The notes under the pieces were generated by a model. It saw only the letters and a program-made list of their open reading frames with translations. It was not told the origin of the DNA and ran no database searches. From assembly GCF_032118995.1 (NCBI RefSeq), contig NC_092650.1:15766501-15830500 (forward strand): a stretch of 64,000 bases of DNA, read 5' to 3'. This DNA is from Asterias amurensis (taxonomy: Eukaryota > Echinodermata > Asteroidea > Forcipulatida > Asteriidae). Shown here one piece after another: positions 1 to 12,029 of the stretch. Numbering within the stretch: the first letter of the stretch is position 1; each line of letters opens with the position of its first letter. Position numbers and translations under genes: made by a program.

Positions 1-284
1 ATTTCTAAGCCTGTGTGATCACGTTTTTGTGTTATTAAACAAAACCTTCCTGAGACAGCCGATCACTCTTTTGTGACAATTTGAGCAAATGATACATTGT
101 ACACTATAATGACCCTTTGATATTTCACCAAGAATAATTTATAAAAGGGTGACCGTGTCGGTTGGATATTCTCTGTACATAGACACATGTCTGTCAAAAG
201 TACATTGTCCCTTGCCCTTGACCGGGTAGTTTATGGTCACAGTGAACATTCTAAGGGGTCAGGACAACCAATTCAAAAAATCAA
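1..284. other. Unassigned AT-rich flank
   Basis: No open coding exon, RNA gene or recognised repeat is seen. Confidence 0.4.
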
Positions 285-606
285 TTAAAGGCAGTTGACA
301 CTCGGTAATTACTCAAAATAATTATTAGCATAAAACCTTTCTTTTGTCATTGTGAGAAACGGCTTCCTGTTTTCATGAATTTGATTTCGAGACCTTAGAA
401 ATCAGAGTTAGAACTTGAGGTCTCGAAATCAACTATCTTAACGCACACAACTTCGTGTGACAAGGGTGTTTTTTCTTTTATTATCTCGCAAGTTTGATGG
501 CCGATTGAGCTAAAATTTGCAAAGGTTTTTTATTGTTGCATATGTTGAGATACAACAACTGTGAAGGCTAGTATTTGACAATTACCAATAGTGTCCACTG
601 CACTAA
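285..606 (-). mobile_element. Family A TTAA MITE, reverse orientation, diverged
   Basis: Starts TTAAAGGCAGTTGACACT and ends GTGTCCACTGCAC. The middle shows the family's internal AGACCT...AGGTCT inverted pair and ACACAACTTCGTGTGACAAG. The right target site is mutated. Confidence 0.8.
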
Positions 607-1757
607 AAGATATAGAGCAATGTTGTGATCATACTACGATCATATTTTGTAGGGGTCTCAGTACAACCAGTTTTGCTCACAGCCATAGGAAAACAACTGG
701 ACGGTGATCTAGACCATGTGGAATGAAAATAAAACCTTCCATCAAACCCCCAAACCTCTTAATTAAAATCATGACATTATGTGTCTGTTTGTTTAAAAGA
801 ATAGGATCTTACATGTACATTGGGTTTTTTTCAGCGTAACTTGCTGATTTATCGGCCAAACTGGAACTCTGTTTCTCTTTTGTTTTTTTCTCTTTTTTTT
901 TTACTGTGCCTTGATCGCCTTACATAATGTGTGCATTATACAAGTCTTTAATTATTATTATTATTTTATTAATATCATTTACCTATGAATGAATTAATAT
1001 TATTATTAAAGTAGCAGGTCTGCCAAGTTTCAGTATATTTCAGTGTCTGCTTGTTTGAAAGAAAAAGAAAAACAAAACAAAAAACATTCACAATTCTGTC
1101 CCACTGAGCACTGTAAAAGAACCCTGGATGACTTGCAAAAAATAGTAACCTTGCTGGCGCGATGGCCAACAAAGGGCGAAGCGAAGAATCACTTTTGGTA
1201 CCATAAGCAAATAAAGTACATAAAGCATGCAACACACTATACAAGGCTTCGTTTAGTGCCTAGCTTGGCTTGCAACTTCGGTAAAGAGTTTATAAAATCC
1301 TTGTCATTATCAGAGTTTTTTGGGGGATTATCTTTTATTTACCATCTGATCTGAATAAATACCCTTTGAACTGCCGCAGAAAGTAACATTTTATCTTCAA
1401 ACCCTAACCATCCCCAACCCATCATAATCTTATTTTCTTGATACTGTGTTCCTGAAGCCAAGGCAGTTTTTTTTCTTAGGGCAACTTTTTGAGGGACATT
1501 AAAAAAAAACATTTACTGGAACTTTTCAAAGGGCACCAAGACACTGACCATGGGGCATGGAGGCAATCAGCACCCAGGCCTTCACAAATCAAAGGGTACT
1601 GCTTTTATGTGGGATTTGCAAACCACCATACATGCAATAACTTAGAATCCAACAGTTTGGGTAGAATTTTCTGTGGAGTGAGGAAGAATCTTAGTAAATC
1701 ACTTTAAAAAAAGAATTGTATAATTAAACTGGACTTCAATCTAGGTACATGTATGCT
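607..1757. other. Non-coding stretch upstream of OSGIN, nothing recognised
   Basis: AT-rich with T tracts around 880-900 and an ATT run near 950-970. Short open frames here show no protein resemblance or splice context. Confidence 0.4.
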
Positions 1758-1952
1758 ACACTCTAAATGGAACTGATTTACATTTAATCCAAAGGATTGT
1801 AATTAGGAACCAATTCATTTTTACAATTAAAATAAAATCTTTTGAGATTTTAATTTTAAATGCTTCGGATCAATGTTAGTAAATCTTTAAATGGATTGGT
1901 CACTAACTACAATCCTTTGGATAAACTTTTAAATCCCTCCAATTAAGAGTGT
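1758..1952. mobile_element. Palindromic MITE with ACACTCT ends
   Basis: Left end ACACTCTAAATGG and right end AATTAAGAGTGT are imperfect inverted repeats. Inner copies of ATCCAAAGGATTGTA and its reverse complement (near 1787 and 1908) make the whole element foldable. Confidence 0.7.
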
Positions 1953-2522
1953 TGTCCTTCATCTGTCATTTTTTTTTTGTCTGGTCCATACAGTCAACAA
2001 ATTACAAGCCTTGGGGACGACTAGTCCGTTTGATTACATTAAATTAGTTTGTTCCTGTGTCATCACCGTCGCCGAGAGAACCTTGGGAACTGATTTGATG
2101 TATTTTGTTTGCACTTCTTTTATTTACAGATACCACATCGTGCGATGCTTGCAGCCATGTAGACCAAACAGACTTACATTAGGCTCAGCGTCCGACCAAT
2201 GAGACGGGATACTATACTCATCCCAGACTCCAGTCACTCAAAATCCCAGGAGATCTGCTCCGCCTGAGGCTCTCACAATCTCCAGGAAGAGTTTCCTGTG
2301 CGGTTTGGAACAAATTAAAAAGTTAAACTTGACCCTGCAACACTTGTAACAGGTCATCAGATCCATCAAGGTCTGCTTCATTTTGAGGTCAAGATCAAAC
2401 CCACGGACGGTGGGGGAATTTTGAGTATTTGACTGGTGGGTAGAAACTGTTACTTGAAAGGGGAAGATAAGGAGGGCCGGAGAGAGAGAGCGATTAAGAC
2501 TGGAGAGAGACGGTGCTAAGGA
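1953..2522 (+). promoter_or_regulatory. Probable 5' UTR and promoter region of OSGIN
   Basis: No coding sequence is seen. A pyrimidine-rich tract ending in TTTACAG at about 2130 could be the acceptor of an exon holding the 5' UTR and the first coding exon. A purine-rich GAGAGAGAG stretch lies near 2480. The transcription start cannot be placed from sequence alone. Confidence 0.3.
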
Positions 2523-5500
2523 ATGGCTGATAAGATCAGCTGTACATCAACCAGTGAAGATTCACCTTACTGTGCCCTGGACCATTGCTATTCACAAGCG
2601 GTCGTCATCGGTAAGTGTACATTCCAGGGAGACGATTTCGTCTCCAGAAAGTTTGCATAGCAAAAAAGTAAAGACTTACATAGGCCTAACTTATTTTGAT
2701 TTGGCACAATCTTCCTCAGGACTTGTCATTAGGGACACTCCTAGTTTCTCTTTCGTAAAAGATCTCTACCCATGTAAAGCTTCTACTTTATGCGTTATGA
2801 TCTTGATGGAATCGGGCCTTGTAAATTGTAATTGTTTTGCTATATTTACTGTTATGAAGAAATCTAGGTACATTTACTGTGTGGCAGTCAGTGGTTTATA
2901 TTAGTTTTTTTTCAACCAGTGCATCTGATAAGGGCTTGAATTTTTGGAAAAAAAAGACACAAGACTGCAGAACTTGTGTTGTAACATTTTTACTGGACCA
3001 GAATATAAAAGAGTTAAAGGGAAGGTACACTATTGGTAATTGTCAAAGACCAGTGTTCTCACTTGGTGTAATGTATCTCAACATATGTGCATAAAATAAC
3101 AAACCTGTGAAAATTTGAGCTCAATTGGTCGTCGGAGTTGGGAGAAAATGATTAAAGAAAAAACACCCTTGTTAAACGAATTTGTGTGCTTTCAGATAGG
3201 AATAAAAGACTTTTGGCTAGAGGTCTTTTATTATTTTAGTGAGAAATTACTTCTATTTCAAAATCTATGCTACTTCAGAGGAGCCGTTTCTCACAATGTT
3301 TTATACCATCAATAGGTCTCCAAGTGCTCGTTACCAAGTCAGTTTTTAAGTTAATATTTGTTTTGAGTAATTACCAAACGTATACCTTCCCTTTAAACAA
3401 GCACTCAAAGAAAATTTATAAGTGTACTTTGATACTCTTGATAAAGATTTGAAAGATAATGATCACATGTCAGTCAATATTTGTTTACAAAGGTAACACA
3501 CAATGAGGTATTTATTCAAATGAAAAACACAAGTCCACAGAGTTTACCAAGAGTTTATACCAGCTGAGCCCTGCTGATCTGGGCCCAATTTCATAGAGCT
3601 GCTAAGCACAAAAATTTGCTAAGCATGAAATTTCTACCTTGATGAAAACAAGATTACCAACCATATTTCCACTTGTTGCATATATTGCTTGATACTGGTA
3701 TTCAGCTGTGGATTGCTTAATCCTGAAAATCACATGGAAATTTGGTTCTCAAGCATGAAATTTATTCCTTGATAAAAACAGGATTACCAACCAAATTTCG
3801 ATGTGATTTGCCGGATTAAGCAGTCCATAGCTGAACGCTAGTAACAAGCAATATGCAACAAGTGGAAATTTGGTTGGTAATCTTTTTTGCAAATTTTTGT
3901 GCTCAGCAGCTCTATGGAATTGGGTCCAGATCTTACTTTGAAAAATTTAAGATTCCAGTTTGAGCAAATAATTTGATTTATGTTTTATTTATTCCAGGCA
4001 ATGGACCGTCAGGTATAAGCCTGTCTTACATGCTATCGGGACATTGGCCGTACTATACCAGTGAAGAGCCCCATCCCGATCCATACCTACATGCAAGGTT
4101 ACTCCAAGGGGACGAAGAGGAGTCACTTATTCAACAGGTAAGAACTAAGTAAAATTTGAAACTTTGCATGGTGGAAATACGATATAGAAAGGTTTGCAGT
4201 AACACCATTATCTCTAAATGAGTTGGGGTGGTTCTGAAAAGAAGCGTTTGTTTCAACTCGGCGTTTCGATCAGTATGCTCTGATCTTCTTCAAGCTTTCT
4301 CCAGAAGACGATCAGAGCATACTCATCGTCAAACACCATGTAATGACTATCTCTAATGAGTTGGGGTGGTTCTGACAAGAACGGTTGGTTTCAACTCGAC
4401 GTTTCCATCAGTATGCTCTGATCTTCTTCTAGAGAAAAAAAAAAAAAAGAGAAAAAAACTTAAGGTAAGAACTAGTTTCTTTCCAAGTTAGAAATAGAGC
4501 GACCAAGAAAGAATAATAGAGCGGAGAAAACTTTCAGCAAGGTTGGCACTCACCAGCACTCAACACAGAAGTCTATGAAAGATCAGGGCCCAATTTCATA
4601 GAGCTGCTAAGCAAGAAAATTTGCTTAGCATGAAATGAAGTCTCTGAAAGATCAGGGCCCAGTGTCATAGAGCTGCTAAGCACAAAAATTTGCTTAGCAT
4701 GAAATGAAGTCTATGAAAGATCAGGGCCCAATTTCATAGAGCTGCTAAGCACGAAAATCTGCTTAGCATGAAATGAAGTCTCTGAAAGATCAGGGCCCAA
4801 TTTCATAGAGCTGCTAAGCACGAAAATTTGCTTAGCATGAAATCTCTTACTTAATAACAACAGGATTACCAACCAAATTTCCATGTGATTTTCAGGAAGC
4901 AAACAACAGCTGATTACTAGTAACAAGCAATGTATATGTAACAAATAGAATTTTTTTTGTTAATCCTATTTTTATCAAGAAAGAAATTTCATGCTAAGAA
5001 AATTGTTGTGCTTAGCAGCTCTATGAAATTGGGCCCTGCTCTGGGTTAGTAGAATATAAAGCAAGATAAGTTCTCATACATGTCATAAGAACATAATTTA
5101 CCCAGCAAGAACATGTAGATACACATATGGTGTTACTGTAGGCAACATTCTTTGCCAGGGGCGCGTTCCACTCGCGCAAACGACTCGCACTGTTTGCGCA
5201 AACGTTTTTCATCTTTTGAACGATTGGTGCGTATATGCCATGTCAATATGGCGGCGCCCTGAAATGAAGATGGCGCGCACCATACGTAGTTTTTTAAAAA
5301 ACTTCGTTTTTGCTGTAATAGTCCTCTTTTTGACATCATTACATCAACTAATTAACTTTGTTATTTCAAATCTGCATTATCATCCACAGAAAATACAATG
5401 TAGTTATGTTTGTGACAAAGAAATAATACCGTATGCTTGTCCGCCATTTTAAAAACCACTCGCCAACACCTCAGAAGTATGTTCGCACAAAGTTGCATAA

Positions 5501-8500
5501 AGTTGCGCACGATAGGTAGTATTTTTAAAAACTTTGTTTTTGCTGTAATAGTCCTCTTTTTGACATCATTACATCAACTAAATAACTTTGTTATTCCAAA
5601 TCTGCATTATCATCGACAGAAAATACAATGTAGTTATGTTTGTGACAAAGAAATAATACCGTATGCTTGTCCGCCATTTTAAAAACCACTCGCCAACACC
5701 TCAGAAGTATGTTCGCATAAAGTTGCATAAAGTTGCGCACGATACGTAGTATTTTTGAAATCTTTGTTTTTGCTGTAATAGTCCTCTTTTTGACATCATT
5801 ACATCAACTAAATAACTTTGTTATTCCAAATCTGCATTATCATCCACCGAAAATACAATGTAGTTATGTTTGTGACAAAGAAATAATACCGCATGCTTGT
5901 CCGCCATTTTAAAAACCACTCGCCAACACCTCAGAAGTATGTTTGTGCAAAATTGCCAACGTTCGCCAACGGTGGTGGCGAACAACTCGTTCCACTTGAA
6001 ATTGTTGGCGAACGTGCGCAACTGTTGGCAACGTTTGCGCGAGTGGAACGCACCCCAGGCCTGGACCAAATGGAGGCTGCGGAGGCCATGGGCTCTGTTG
6101 CCCCTGGTCTTGGCCTTTGGGCCCCTTCAAAACATTCCAATAGAATTTAAGATTTTCCAATGGATGTGTCCTTTGCAATATGGAAATGGTCTTGCCCTCT
6201 CATCAAAGATGATATTCCAAACCAACAAAGTTACACGTACTTTGTTGTGCACCAGTTGCAACAATGCAACCTTCTGTTAAGCTAGATTTGTCTGTGCTTA
6301 GCAAGGTTCTATGCTTACAGTCTTTATGAAATTGGCCCCTGCTACTTGACACATCTAAGATATGGGTTTTAAAAAAAGAGCTTGTGTGATCATTATGTTA
6401 TAAGGCAAGACTTTTCTGTTTCTAGAAAGTTGTTATGTTACACGAAACTGGCCCCTGGTATTTGATACTTTCTCTGAGATCCGAGTTAAAGAGAAAGAGC
6501 ATGTTCGATCAAATTTTTTGTTGTTTTTCGTTTGATAGGATCTTGAGTTGCTTAGTAGTGGACTAGAGGGCCGGTCACTGAACCCGGTGTCCCTGCTGTT
6601 TGACAACTTGTATCAGCCGAATGCAGACTTTGACGATGACCAGAAGACGCGTCTGGAGTGGAGATTCGATTCCTCCAAGGCTGTCAATCACAGGGTACTA
6701 GGGAAGGGGCAAGCAGGCGGATCATGGAGGGTAAGTTAGAAGACGAAGTCACTTTAAGCTCTTTATGGATCATTGATTTTTAAACTTGTTAATCACCATA
6801 CGTGCAGACAGTCCACATGATGCTATCAAGCAAACTGAGTGTTTTGTTGGCTCGGTTAATTTTTTAAAGAAAACTACATTCGAATATGGCATAATCTCTA
6901 CCTAAATACTGTTAAAATTCAAAAAATGAGATGCGAGTCAGTAAAGTTGCTTCTTTTCAGTTCTCTACCAAAGAATTTGCCCTTGGTATGTCCCTTTATC
7001 CAGGGGAATGATTTTCCATAAAAATAATAGTATTTTTAAATTTTGTTTTCTTAAGTTCATTCTTAAAAAAAAACACAAAGATATAACCAAAGAGAATGCT
7101 CCAGACTACAGACTAGGGCTATGAAAACCCAAGATATATTTATACTAGTAGGCTTCCCACTCGCAAGCTTTTGCACTTGCAAAACATTCGCGCTTTGCGC
7201 TCCCAGTGTAGGGTTTTTACAATAGCCTATAATATCCCTGTTTATCCTATTTTCTTCTAATAATAATAATAACAATATTAATAAAAGACTTGTAATTGGC
7301 ACGTATCCAACCTGTTGGGTGTTCAAGGCGCAAAAAAGACAATTCCAAATCTCGCTTGTCATGTTTCAGGATATGGAGGACTCTGTACGCACTCTGAGCC
7401 TGGGACGCTGGATGGAACTACCAGGGATGAACTTCCCTGACTGGGTAGCTGACTACAGGTAAATAAACAAATAATAACAACATCAACACAAACTGATGGC
7501 AAATGACTGATGTCAAACGCTTATAAAAAAGTCAAGGGTGCCATATTAATAGACACTTTTTAAAATTAGAATCAGAGTGGCATGAATACAAGTTCAAATG
7601 TATAAAAACCACTCCATGTGATTACAGCGGAGTGTTGTTGCCATCAAAGTGGAATGTTGACTTGAGAGATCCCAACTTGGCAAATAATGGGTTGGAGTTG
7701 TTAAGTGGTCGGCCAAAGGTCGGCTTTCAGTGAAAGGTGGACCCAGTTTAAACAAACTTAGTGTAGCTATCGTTGCTTGGATAGTGGTATATATAATTTG
7801 TAATGGTTCAAACACTGGGAGAGCGTGTTGTTCAAGCGTGATATTCTTCCTACTTTTAGTCTAATATCCATTTTTTTTTTTTTTTTTTTTTTTTTTGTGC
7901 TTAAAGGTACACCTTTGGTAATTGTCAAAGACCAGTCTTCTCACTTGGTGTATCCCATCATATATGCATAAAACAACAAGCCTGTGAAAATTTGGGCTCA
8001 ATTGGTCATCAAAGTTGATTGAAAGATACAACTTTCAAAACAAACAAAGCGTAGGTCTACAATTTTTAATTGTTGAAGCCGAATGCTAGTAATTTTACTA
8101 CCTTGCAGTAGCACTGCTGCGTTACCAAAGACACGCGCACGCAGTTTTTACTCGGCTTTTTTGTTCCATCCAAAAAGTACCATTGCACGCTGGCAGCGTG
8201 CAATGGTACTTTTCGGATGGAACGAAAAAGCATGGTGAGTGACTAAGCGTGCAATGGTACTTTTATTTGCTATCATGTGACGGACAATCCTCCAATCAAA
8301 TGGCAAGGATATGCTTGGGTGTTATATAAAATAATATTAGCGGCAGTGAAGTTCCTGTAGCTCACTAGGGTGGGGGGTTTACTGTTTACTCGAGTTGGGG
8401 TTTTCGGCCCAGTGGGGTTTAGGGTAGGGGGCTAAACAGGGTTTTTGGTTGAGGGCTCATAAGGGTTTGGGGTTAAAGGCAGTGGACACTATTGGTAATT

Positions 8501-10043
8501 ACTCAAAATAATTGTTAGCATAAACCCTTACTTGGTGACAAGTAATGGGAGAGGTTGATAGTATAAAACATTGTGAGAAACGGCTCCTTCTGAAGTGAAG
8601 TAGTTTTTGAGAAAGAAGTATTTTTCCATTTGATTTCTTGAAATCAGGCATCTGAAAGCACACAACTTCGTGTGACAAGGGTGTTTTTCAGTTTTATAGT
8701 TATCACGCAACTTCAACGACAAATTGAGCTAAAATTTTCACAGGTTTGTCAATATATGCATACCGGTACATGTTGATTTTTTTTTTTTTTTTCGGGGGGG
8801 GGGGGGGAAGGTTTGTCTGAGGTTTTATAGTATTCTGTTTATGGACTAGTGTATACTTCATTTTCTTTCTTTCATAAATTGAAGTAATGGATATGAAAAC
8901 CAAAAGTGTTTAAGATGCATGTGAAACTTGCACAGTCAGTTGTGGACGCATGAACGATTATGAACTATGTATAATTGAGCATTTATTTATTATATTTTTT
9001 TTTTCCTTAGGGAGCGTGTAGGTAAAGTCAATGACACCAACGGCAGAGCCTCACTGGGTGAAGTCTCTCGCTACTATAAGGAGTATGTCGAGTTCACAGG
9101 GTTGGAGAAGTCTTTCAGACCCTACACCCTGGTCACGTCGGTTCAACAGCTCAAAGGAAGACGGGTCATCAACAGCGAGAGTGGGGAGCCAGAGATCCAG
9201 TGTCCACGATGTCGCAAGTATGAGGGTCAGAAAATCTTTGAGGTGAAGGGTCACTTTGTAGCGGACACGACATGTTGCGACCGGTCGGTTAGCGCGAGAG
9301 ACACGTTCACGATACTGACCCCTAACGTTATTCTGGCGACGGGGATGTTGGGTATTCCGAACCGTCTTGAGGTACCCGGTGAGGATCTTCCGTACGTCTT
9401 GTACAGCCTCAAGGATCTAGAAGCGGCGATTCAGAAGGAGGACGTACATTCTAATTCGGATCCTATCCTCATCATCGGTTCTGGTCTCAACGCCGCCGAT
9501 GCAGTCCTCACTGCTATGAGCGCAGGGGTACCGGTGGTCCACGCCTTCCGACGCTCCGCCTCCGATAAGGAACTCATTTTTTCCAAACTGCCAAAGTCCA
9601 TGTATCCGGAGTACCACAGAGTGCACCGGTTGATGAAGGAGCTTGAATTCAGCGCCGAATTCGTTGATGACTTGAGCTACAGGAGTCTGCAACAGAGCAC
9701 GGTACATGAATTTAAGCCAAACCACAGGGTAGCTATTAAGGGTCAGAAAGGCTGCGGGTACTTGCAGGTGTCTGTGGCCGTTGTGCTGATCGGCTCGCGA
9801 CCAGATCTCTCCTTCCTGCCCAATGAGGGTAAACATCTAGGGGTGAGAGAGGAGCTGGCACCCATCTCGTATCAGAACAATCCCATTGATGTCAACCCGT
9901 ACACGATGGAGGCGCGCGCGGAGCCAGGCTTGTACGCCATGGGACCGCTAGTTGGCGATAACTTTGTAAGGTTTGCTAAAGGCGGGGCTCTCGCCGTTGC
10001 AAGTCACATCTACAGTAAAACACACGGTGCACGTGAAACCTAG
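2523..10043 (+). CDS. OSGIN2: Oxidative stress-induced growth inhibitor (OSGIN family), complete, 5 coding exons
   Basis: Coding exons 2523-2610, 3998-4137, 6539-6730, 7370-7458 and 9011-10043 join in frame to 513 aa, close to vertebrate OSGIN proteins. The ATG has purine -3 and G +4 and follows an in-frame TAA at 2517. Exons 1 and 2 join to make VVIGNGPSGISLSYMLSG, the N-terminal FAD-type GxGxxG fold (about residues 26-43), followed by the family's HPDPYLHARLL stretch. A second nucleotide-binding motif, ILIIGSGLNAADAVL, lies in exon 5. The C-terminus has GLYAMGPLVGDNFVRFAKGG. Known of the family: flavin-dependent monooxygenase-like proteins induced by oxidative stress and linked to growth arrest; the substrate is not deducible here. 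All junctions are GT-AG. It is convergent with NBN, as human OSGIN2 is, which favours the OSGIN2 name, although an invertebrate copy may predate the OSGIN1/2 split. Confidence 0.96.
3014..3396 (+). mobile_element. Family A' TTAA MITE in OSGIN intron 1
   Basis: TTAA on both sides. The ends AGGGAAGGTACACTATTGG and ATACCTTCCCT form a variant inverted repeat. The body matches family A (GACCAGTGTTCTCACTTGGTG, GAGCCGTTTCTCACAATG). Confidence 0.85.
3581..3927. mobile_element. Family D MITE in OSGIN intron 1
   Basis: Inverted ends GGGCCCAATTTCATAGAGC and CTCTATGGAATTGGGTCC flank inner repeats of TTGCTAAGCATGAAAT and AACCAAATTTC in both orientations. Confidence 0.8.
4211..4432. repeat. Tandem pair of ~80-bp units in OSGIN intron 2
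   Basis: TGAGTTGGGGTGGTTCTGA begins units near 4218 and 4358; each runs through a TTTCAACTCG segment to CAGTATGCTCTGATCTTCTTC. Between them GATCAGAGCATACTCATCG is an inverted piece of the same sequence. Confidence 0.7.
4581..4856. repeat. Four-copy 69-bp tandem repeat made from a MITE end
   Basis: GATCAGGGCCCAATTTCAT-type starts occur at 4581, 4650, 4719 and 4788, exactly 69 bp apart. Each unit is the first part of family D plus a short GAAGTCTCTGAAA linker. Confidence 0.9.
4587..5036. mobile_element. Family D MITE with amplified left end
   Basis: The fourth tandem unit continues into a full element that closes with CTATGAAATTGGGCCC at 5036. OSGIN intron 2. Confidence 0.75.
5155..6059. mobile_element. 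905-bp MITE with GCGTTCCAC ends
   Basis: Ends GCGTTCCACTCGCGCAAACG and its reverse complement CGTTTGCGCGAGTGGAACGC. A putative 5-bp duplication CCAGG lies outside both ends (5155-5159 and 6055-6059). The interior is mostly the 230-bp tandem array. OSGIN intron 2. Confidence 0.75.
5275..5964. repeat. Three 230-bp tandem units inside a MITE
   Basis: GCGCAC(C/G)ATA(C/G)GTAGT begins units at 5275, 5505 and 5735. Units are nearly identical and each spans TGCTGTAATAGTCCTC to CAACACCTCAGAAGTATG. Confidence 0.9.
6250..6345. mobile_element. Family D MITE remnant
   Basis: Only the GTGCTTAGCA...TATGAAATTGGCCCC right part remains. OSGIN intron 2. Confidence 0.5.
7871..7896. repeat. Poly(T) tract, 26 T
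   Basis: Uninterrupted T run directly before a truncated family A copy in OSGIN intron 4. Confidence 0.9.
7901..8018 (+). mobile_element. Family A MITE, left part only
   Basis: TTAAAGGTACACCTTTGGT start and the CCAGTCTTCTCACTTGGTG block, then the match stops after GGTCATCAAAGTTG. Confidence 0.7.
8156..8230. repeat. Near-perfect 36-bp-arm hairpin
   Basis: Arms 8156-8191 and 8195-8230 pair at 34 of 36 positions with a 3-nt loop. A third partial arm (GCGTGCAATGGTACTTTT) follows near 8249. OSGIN intron 4. Confidence 0.85.
8473..8770 (-). mobile_element. Family A MITE, reverse orientation, truncated
   Basis: Starts TTAAAGGCAGTGGACACT and loses its last ~80 bp at a T14-C-G12 homopolymer junction near 8777. 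Confidence 0.8.
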
Positions 10044-10273
10044 CAGGGTATTAGTTTCTTTCCCAGCATTATTTAAAAACAGTTTTTTTTTAATTGTATG
10101 TTACTGTGCCTTGTTAGGATTTCAAATCTAAGACCTGCAATTTAAAGGTATTGTACGATTGGTAGCGATGACAAAATAGTGGCAGACGTTGTTCATGTTT
10201 TGGTAAAGCTGTTTCTGGCCGTTATGTTCTCGAAAGAGTTAACAATGATGTTTGTTAATACCGTTTAATACCT

Positions 10274-10609
10274 TTAACAAGACAGTGGATACTATTGGTA
10301 ATTGTCAAAGACCAGTCTTTTCACTTGGTGGTGTATCTCAATATATGCATAAAATAACCTGTCAAAATTTTAGCTCAATTGGTCGTCGAAGTTACGAGAT
10401 AATAATGGATGAAAAAATATTGATTTCGAGACCTCAAATTCTAAATCTGAGGTCTCGAAATCAAGTTCATGGAAAATTACTTTTTCTTGAAAACTACGTC
10501 CTCTCATAGGAGCATTTCTCACGATGTTTTTATACTATCAACAGCTCTCCTTTACTCTCCATGCTACAAATTATTCTGAATAATTACCAATAGTGTCCAC
10601 TGCCTTTAA
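10274..10609 (+). mobile_element. Family A TTAA MITE downstream of OSGIN
   Basis: Flanked by TTAA at 10274 and 10606, with right end GTGTCCACTGCCT. It lies ~230 bp past the OSGIN stop and may be within the 3' UTR. Confidence 0.85.
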
Positions 10610-11377
10610 AGCATTTCGAACCAAAGGAAAATGTTCATAATACTCAATGCAGAGGAATGTTCTGTTCAAGTGACGAATTAGCTCAGGGCCTTTTTCATCA
10701 AGCGGAGCTAGGAGGTTGTAGGTCTGTATTCTTTCCTATTTTCCACTCGTTTTTTTTTTAAAACAAAATAATTTTGTTTCTTAAAACAGTAAATCATTGA
10801 TACATTTTTCCAATCAATGTCTCAATTGAAACTTTGATATAATAAGCTTGTTAGCATGAAACCGTTTTTAAATTTTGTTGTCAACCGGCCACAAATGGGT
10901 GAGACAGTAAGTTGGAATTGATTCAAAAAGATTTGGCAACAAAAATTGTATTGGTTGTTGGTTGTTGCCAATATCTGGTGGGTGTATGAGAAAGAACATC
11001 ATGTAAGAAACAAATTGCAATAAAACTATTGAGAGGTTAAAATACAGTGTTGTGCAAGACATTCTTCATGTTCTTGTTGAGTTGGTTAAACATCTTTGGT
11101 TATACATTACCAACGGACGTGTACACACTCAACGCTAAACAAGTTGCACTAGTCCACGGATAGAGGGCTTTTCTGTAAGCCACAAACCAGAGTCGTGTAT
11201 TGGGAGAGTTATGACAACTTGCAATTAGAAGCCATTTTGTTCCTCAAGAAATGCATGGGCGATCATGGGGTGCCAGACTAGTCTGCCTATTTGGTTGTGC
11301 TGCATTTGGAGACAACATGGCGTCCAGCAAGCACATAACCAAAGAAAACTGGTTCCTCCATGTTGCAACTCTCTCAA
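10610..11377. other. Gene-free stretch, nothing recognised
   Basis: No exon-like frames, tandem repeats or clear inverted ends were found. Confidence 0.4.
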
Positions 11378-11604
11378 TAAGCCTTTTTGAGGTATGGCGG
11401 ACGTGATACGCGCGCGTCACACGCCGCGACTGATGCCACGCTCACCATACTGGTGGGCATTAGATTTACGTGTAAACGCCGCGTCGCCTAAAATGCGCAC
11501 TTCACTGAATAACATGCGTTCTATTTCTATGGTCAATACGCACAAATTTACCACAACTTTACAGTGTTGTAGCATTGTGTCCGCCATACTTCAAAAAGGC
11601 TTAT
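11378..11604. mobile_element. MITE with ATAAGCCTTTTTGA ends
   Basis: The inverted ends (about 26 bp) read inward into TATGGCGGAC and GTCCGCCATA. The interior is CG-richer than its surroundings. Confidence 0.8.
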
Positions 11605-12029
11605 ACACAAGGTTGTTTTGGAGTGTGGTGGGTGATCTGGAAGTTTTTCCAATCAGCACCCTTTATCATTTGTTGTTATGCGGGTAAGAGTATGAGCAAA
11701 TAAACCAAATGTTCCTATAATTTTTAAATTGTAGTATTGGTTAGGAACAGTTATGTTGGGCATGTTCGTTTCTTTTTATGAGATTCAAATTTTAGAAAAA
11801 TTCATTGGGAGTGTTTTGTGAATGCTGGGTTTAGAGGTGTTTTGTACAAATTATGAAGTATTTTTGAAAGCACTGTTAATTCCATTTGAATGTGTAAATT
11901 ATGTTTGATGTACTTTAGTCAGGCAGGAATTGATGAAGTTAGTGTACATCAGGAATATTTTTAAAGAATGTACAATGTTAGTTACATATTTATAAAATAA
12001 ATATTGCACTGTCAACTCTAACAAAAATA

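Noticed and set aside
4581-4856. CRISPR-like array
   Set aside because: The 69-bp units are repeated end to end without unique spacers and derive from a MITE.
5893-6280. Overlapping 85-127-codon frames on both strands
   Set aside because: They fall in the 230-bp tandem units and inverted ends of the 905-bp MITE, with no conserved protein.
9417-9836. 139-codon frame antisense to OSGIN exon 5
   Set aside because: Lies fully within a well-supported coding exon on the other strand; a compositional shadow.
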